NCBI RefSeq assembly: GCF_001766835.1 | Contig: NZ_LKEU01000037.1 | Span: 143,146-207,145 of the forward strand | Length of the DNA: 64,000 nt | Direction: 5' to 3' | DNA from: Acetobacterium wieringae | GTDB lineage: Bacteria; Bacillota; Clostridia; Eubacteriales; Eubacteriaceae | Shown: positions 61,856 through 64,000 of the stretch, one piece after another | Layout: each line of letters begins with the position of its first letter | How positions within the stretch are numbered: position 1 is the stretch's first letter | The notes under the pieces: generated by a model | Database searches by the model: none | What the model was told of the DNA's origin: nothing | The model's input: only the letters and a program-made list of their open reading frames with translations | Made by a program: the position numbers and the translations under genes

Positions 61856-63784
61856 CTAACTAATCTGATACTTTTTAATCTTATTATAAAGGGTCTGGCG
61901 GGTGATGCCGAGTTTTTCGGCTGCCGCCGACTTGTTATAATGGCAGTTTTCCAACACCCGGATGATCAGCTCACGTTCATTTTCCCGGATTTCACTGGCA
62001 GCGCCCCCGACCCCGCCATTTAAGGTCGCCGCCGTATGCAGCTCCATCATTATCGCCTGGCTTGTAATCACTCCGTCATCGACCAGAAAGGTAAGGCGCT
62101 TGAGTAGATTTTCCAGCTCCCGGATATTGCCGGGCCAATCATAGCCCATCAGCGCCTGAAGGCCAGACGCATCAATCCGTTTAAGCCCGGTTTTGCTTTC
62201 TTCACTGATCTGACTAAGAATCTTTGCGGCTAAGACCGGGATTTCATCCCGCCGCTGTCGCAGCGGCGGCAGAACAATATTGATCACATTGAGGCGGTAG
62301 TAAAGATCCTTGCGAAATAAGCCATCCCGGATCATCGCTTCGAGGTTTTGACTGGTGGCGGCAATGACCCGGGTGTCAACCTGCTGGGTTTTGACGGCGC
62401 CCATTTTTTCAAACTTCTTTTCCTGCAGAAAACGTAGTAACTTTGACTGGATTTCAATGGGAATCTCGGCGATTTCATCTAAGAAAACCGTCCCGCCCTG
62501 AGCCATTTCCAGTTTACCGGCTTTGCCGTTTCTGCTGGCGCCGGTAAAGGCCCCGGGAGTGTAGCCAAACAATTCGGTTTCAAAAAAATTCTTGGGAATG
62601 GTAGTGCAGTCAATGTAGATAAAAGGCTTATGACGACGGGGACTTTCCTGATGAACCACCTCGGCAAACAGCGTTTTGCCGGTGCCGCTTTCGCCTCGGA
62701 TTAAGATCGAGGCATCGGTTTTAGCAACTTTCCGGATGTAGTTTACCTGACTGATCATCACATCGCTGACCACAACAACACGATCATCTTTGAGTTTAAG
62801 CTGCTGCTGGCTGGCTTTTTTGTTGCTGTCAATCCGCTCTTCCAGGTCGGATATTTTATCAAGCAGCAGTTTAATAAAATCCGATTCCACCGGAATCACC
62901 TGCCGCAGGACTGCCTGGGATTTTAGAATCGGGCTTTCAAAAACAATGTGCTCCTTGCCGGAAATTATCTGCTGCCAGATGGCCGGTTTGCCGGTCGCTA
63001 GCACCTCGGTATACTTTGTTTCCCAGGCCAGCGAAATAATGCTGGTGTCTTTTTCAAAGGCCAGCGACAAAAATTCCTGATACTTTTTGTTGATCCGCAC
63101 CACCATCCCAGAGCTGTCGATTACCGCCAGATAGTTGGGAATGCTGTCGATGATGTTCTGATTAAAATTATCGGCTTCCAGGGCATTTTCCAGGGCATCA
63201 TTGAGCTTCTTATTGGCCCAGCTGGAGCGCTGACTTTGGGATTGGATCTGATTTTTGCTTTTAGCCAGCTTGAGTGAATTGATGGTCAGATAAAGCATGT
63301 TGATATCGGGTTTTTCATCATCGCCGACGGCCTGAAAGTTCTTTTTATTGCCCTTGGCCGGGGTGATTTCAAATTCACAATAGTCGTCACCCAGAGCGTT
63401 GCACCGCACTTCCTCGGCATCCATATCCTGATTGCTGATAGTACTGACGGCCCCGGCCAGAATCCCAGCTTCAAAATAACAAACCGGTTTGCCGATGTTT
63501 TCCATGTCACTGCAGGTAAAACAGTCGTAGAGCCGAAAAACAATTTTGTTATCGGACATGTTGGTCATCACAATCTGGCCAATCCCCAGGGCCATGATCT
63601 TTTCCGCTAAACTGTTATAATCAGTAACATTGAGGCTGCGGCCAACATTTTTGGCTGTATTATAATAGATTTCTTCCTCAACTGCCTTGGAGGCCCCACT
63701 GCTATTGGCCAGATTCAGGACATTTTTTAAATTTTTTTCAACGTGGTTATAATTTTCGTAGTTCACAATGCCGTTATTAAACAT
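61856..63784 (-). CDS. Sigma-54-dependent activator with V4R and PAS sensor domains
   Basis: 642 residues. Domains in order: V4R-like domain (about 55-145) with Cys88, Cys91, Cys102, Cys128 and Cys136; coiled coil; PAS (about 205-300); AAA+ domain with Walker A G-E-S-G-T-G-K-T (364-371) and the sigma-54 contact motif G-A-F-T-G-A (411-416); Fis-type HTH at the C-terminus. AAAAGGAGCGG precedes the ATG. Directly upstream of acsB on the same strand with the enhancer array between, so it probably activates acsB. Confidence 0.92.
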   Translation of the reverse strand: MFNNGIVNYENYNHVEKNLKNVLNLANSSGASKAVEEEIYYNTAKNVGRSLNVTDYNSLAEKIMALGIGQIVMTNMSDNKIVFRLYDCFTCSDMENIGKPVCYFEAGILAGAVSTISNQDMDAEEVRCNALGDDYCEFEITPAKGNKKNFQAVGDDEKPDINMLYLTINSLKLAKSKNQIQSQSQRSSWANKKLNDALENALEADNFNQNIIDSIPNYLAVIDSSGMVVRINKKYQEFLSLAFEKDTSIISLAWETKYTEVLATGKPAIWQQIISGKEHIVFESPILKSQAVLRQVIPVESDFIKLLLDKISDLEERIDSNKKASQQQLKLKDDRVVVVSDVMISQVNYIRKVAKTDASILIRGESGTGKTLFAEVVHQESPRRHKPFIYIDCTTIPKNFFETELFGYTPGAFTGASRNGKAGKLEMAQGGTVFLDEIAEIPIEIQSKLLRFLQEKKFEKMGAVKTQQVDTRVIAATSQNLEAMIRDGLFRKDLYYRLNVINIVLPPLRQRRDEIPVLAAKILSQISEESKTGLKRIDASGLQALMGYDWPGNIRELENLLKRLTFLVDDGVITSQAIMMELHTAATLNGGVGGAASEIRENERELIIRVLENCHYNKSAAAEKLGITRQTLYNKIKKYQIS

Positions 63785-64000
63785 CGCACCGCTCCTTTTA
63801 GATCATCGAGAATAGCTCTATTATAATGCAAAAGCGACAAAATAGCCATCTTGTCGCTTGATTGTTTTTATTTACTCAAACTTCGCACATTAAAAACCCC
63901 CTAAACCATTGAAGCAAAGGGACTTTCCCTGAAAAATATACCATTCAAGCGCAGGGTTTCAGGCTATTATTTATCATAGCCGGTAAATGCTGAAGGAATT
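63785..64000. other. Upstream region of the sigma-54 activator gene
   Basis: A hairpin AAGCGACAA/TTGTCGCTT (63832-63859) lies beside TATAAT (minus strand, near 63820). Further inverted repeats at 63890-63960 may be the terminator of a gene outside the window. No gene seen. Confidence 0.4.

Overview
The window reads as chromosome of a strictly anaerobic, Gram-positive acetogen of the Eubacteriaceae, most likely Acetobacterium or a close relative such as Eubacterium limosum. The evidence is a full-length CO dehydrogenase/acetyl-CoA synthase subunit AcsB with every A-cluster ligand, two loci for corrinoid-dependent methyl transfer to tetrahydrofolate, ferredoxin-like oxidoreductases, large methyl-accepting chemotaxis proteins, clostridial ChW repeats, and strong purine-rich ribosome binding sites. 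No tRNA, rRNA, CRISPR array or insertion sequence was recognised.

Layout. 0-10.7 kb (minus strand): a MarR-controlled drug exporter, a frameshifted URO-D-type methyltransferase, an ADP-ribosylglycohydrolase/GNAT fusion, an SGNH hydrolase and a chemoreceptor. 11-17.3 kb (plus): an amine or imino-acid oxidation cluster (RidA, 2Fe-2S protein, FAD/ferredoxin subunit, BFD subunit, DAO-type subunit, AraC regulator, ornithine-cyclodeaminase-like enzyme) with two related leader terminators. 17.4-21.5 kb: acetyltransferase, prenyltransferase-like protein, methyltransferase and an HTH regulator. 21.5-26.5 kb: MerR-controlled CMD and flavoprotein genes and a membrane polyferredoxin. 27-29 kb: a Crp/Fnr regulator divergent from a two-gene permease whose second protein ends in a ferredoxin domain. 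29-40 kb: surface and zinc-ribbon proteins, a second chemoreceptor with a divergent PAS-BTAD regulator, leuCD and a TipA-type regulator. 40-52 kb: a ChW/LRR surface protein, a TetR regulator between two MFS permeases, a diguanylate cyclase, a phosphoesterase lipoprotein, a lipase and an FtcD-DUF924 fusion. 53-58.5 kb: a GntR-controlled corrinoid methyltransferase operon with two corrinoid proteins, a CobW-type GTPase and a Cys/His-tailed protein. 58.6-63.8 kb: a RelE/AbrB-type toxin-antitoxin pair, acsB, and the sigma-54 enhancer-binding protein that probably drives it.

How the parts connect. Regulatory DNA is unusually readable here. (1) acsB has a TGGCAC-N5-TTGC sigma-54 promoter and an upstream array of TTGACA half-sites, right behind a V4R-PAS-AAA+ activator. 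(2) The dyad TTAACCGGTTAA sits at nearly the same place downstream of the -10 in three minus-strand promoters 40 kb apart (frameshifted methyltransferase, MFS 1, MFS 2) and in front of the TetR gene, which suggests one regulon for a decaying one-carbon substrate pathway. A corrinoid-protein remnant lies inside it. (3) A TGTTACC-N2-GGTAACA type site lies 34.5 bp upstream of the end of a TATACT -10 both at the permease operon and at a roughly 105-nt terminator-ended transcript near 52.2 kb. (4) Three MerR-type promoters with 19-bp spacers are present. All functions are inferred from reading the sequence; no database search was run.
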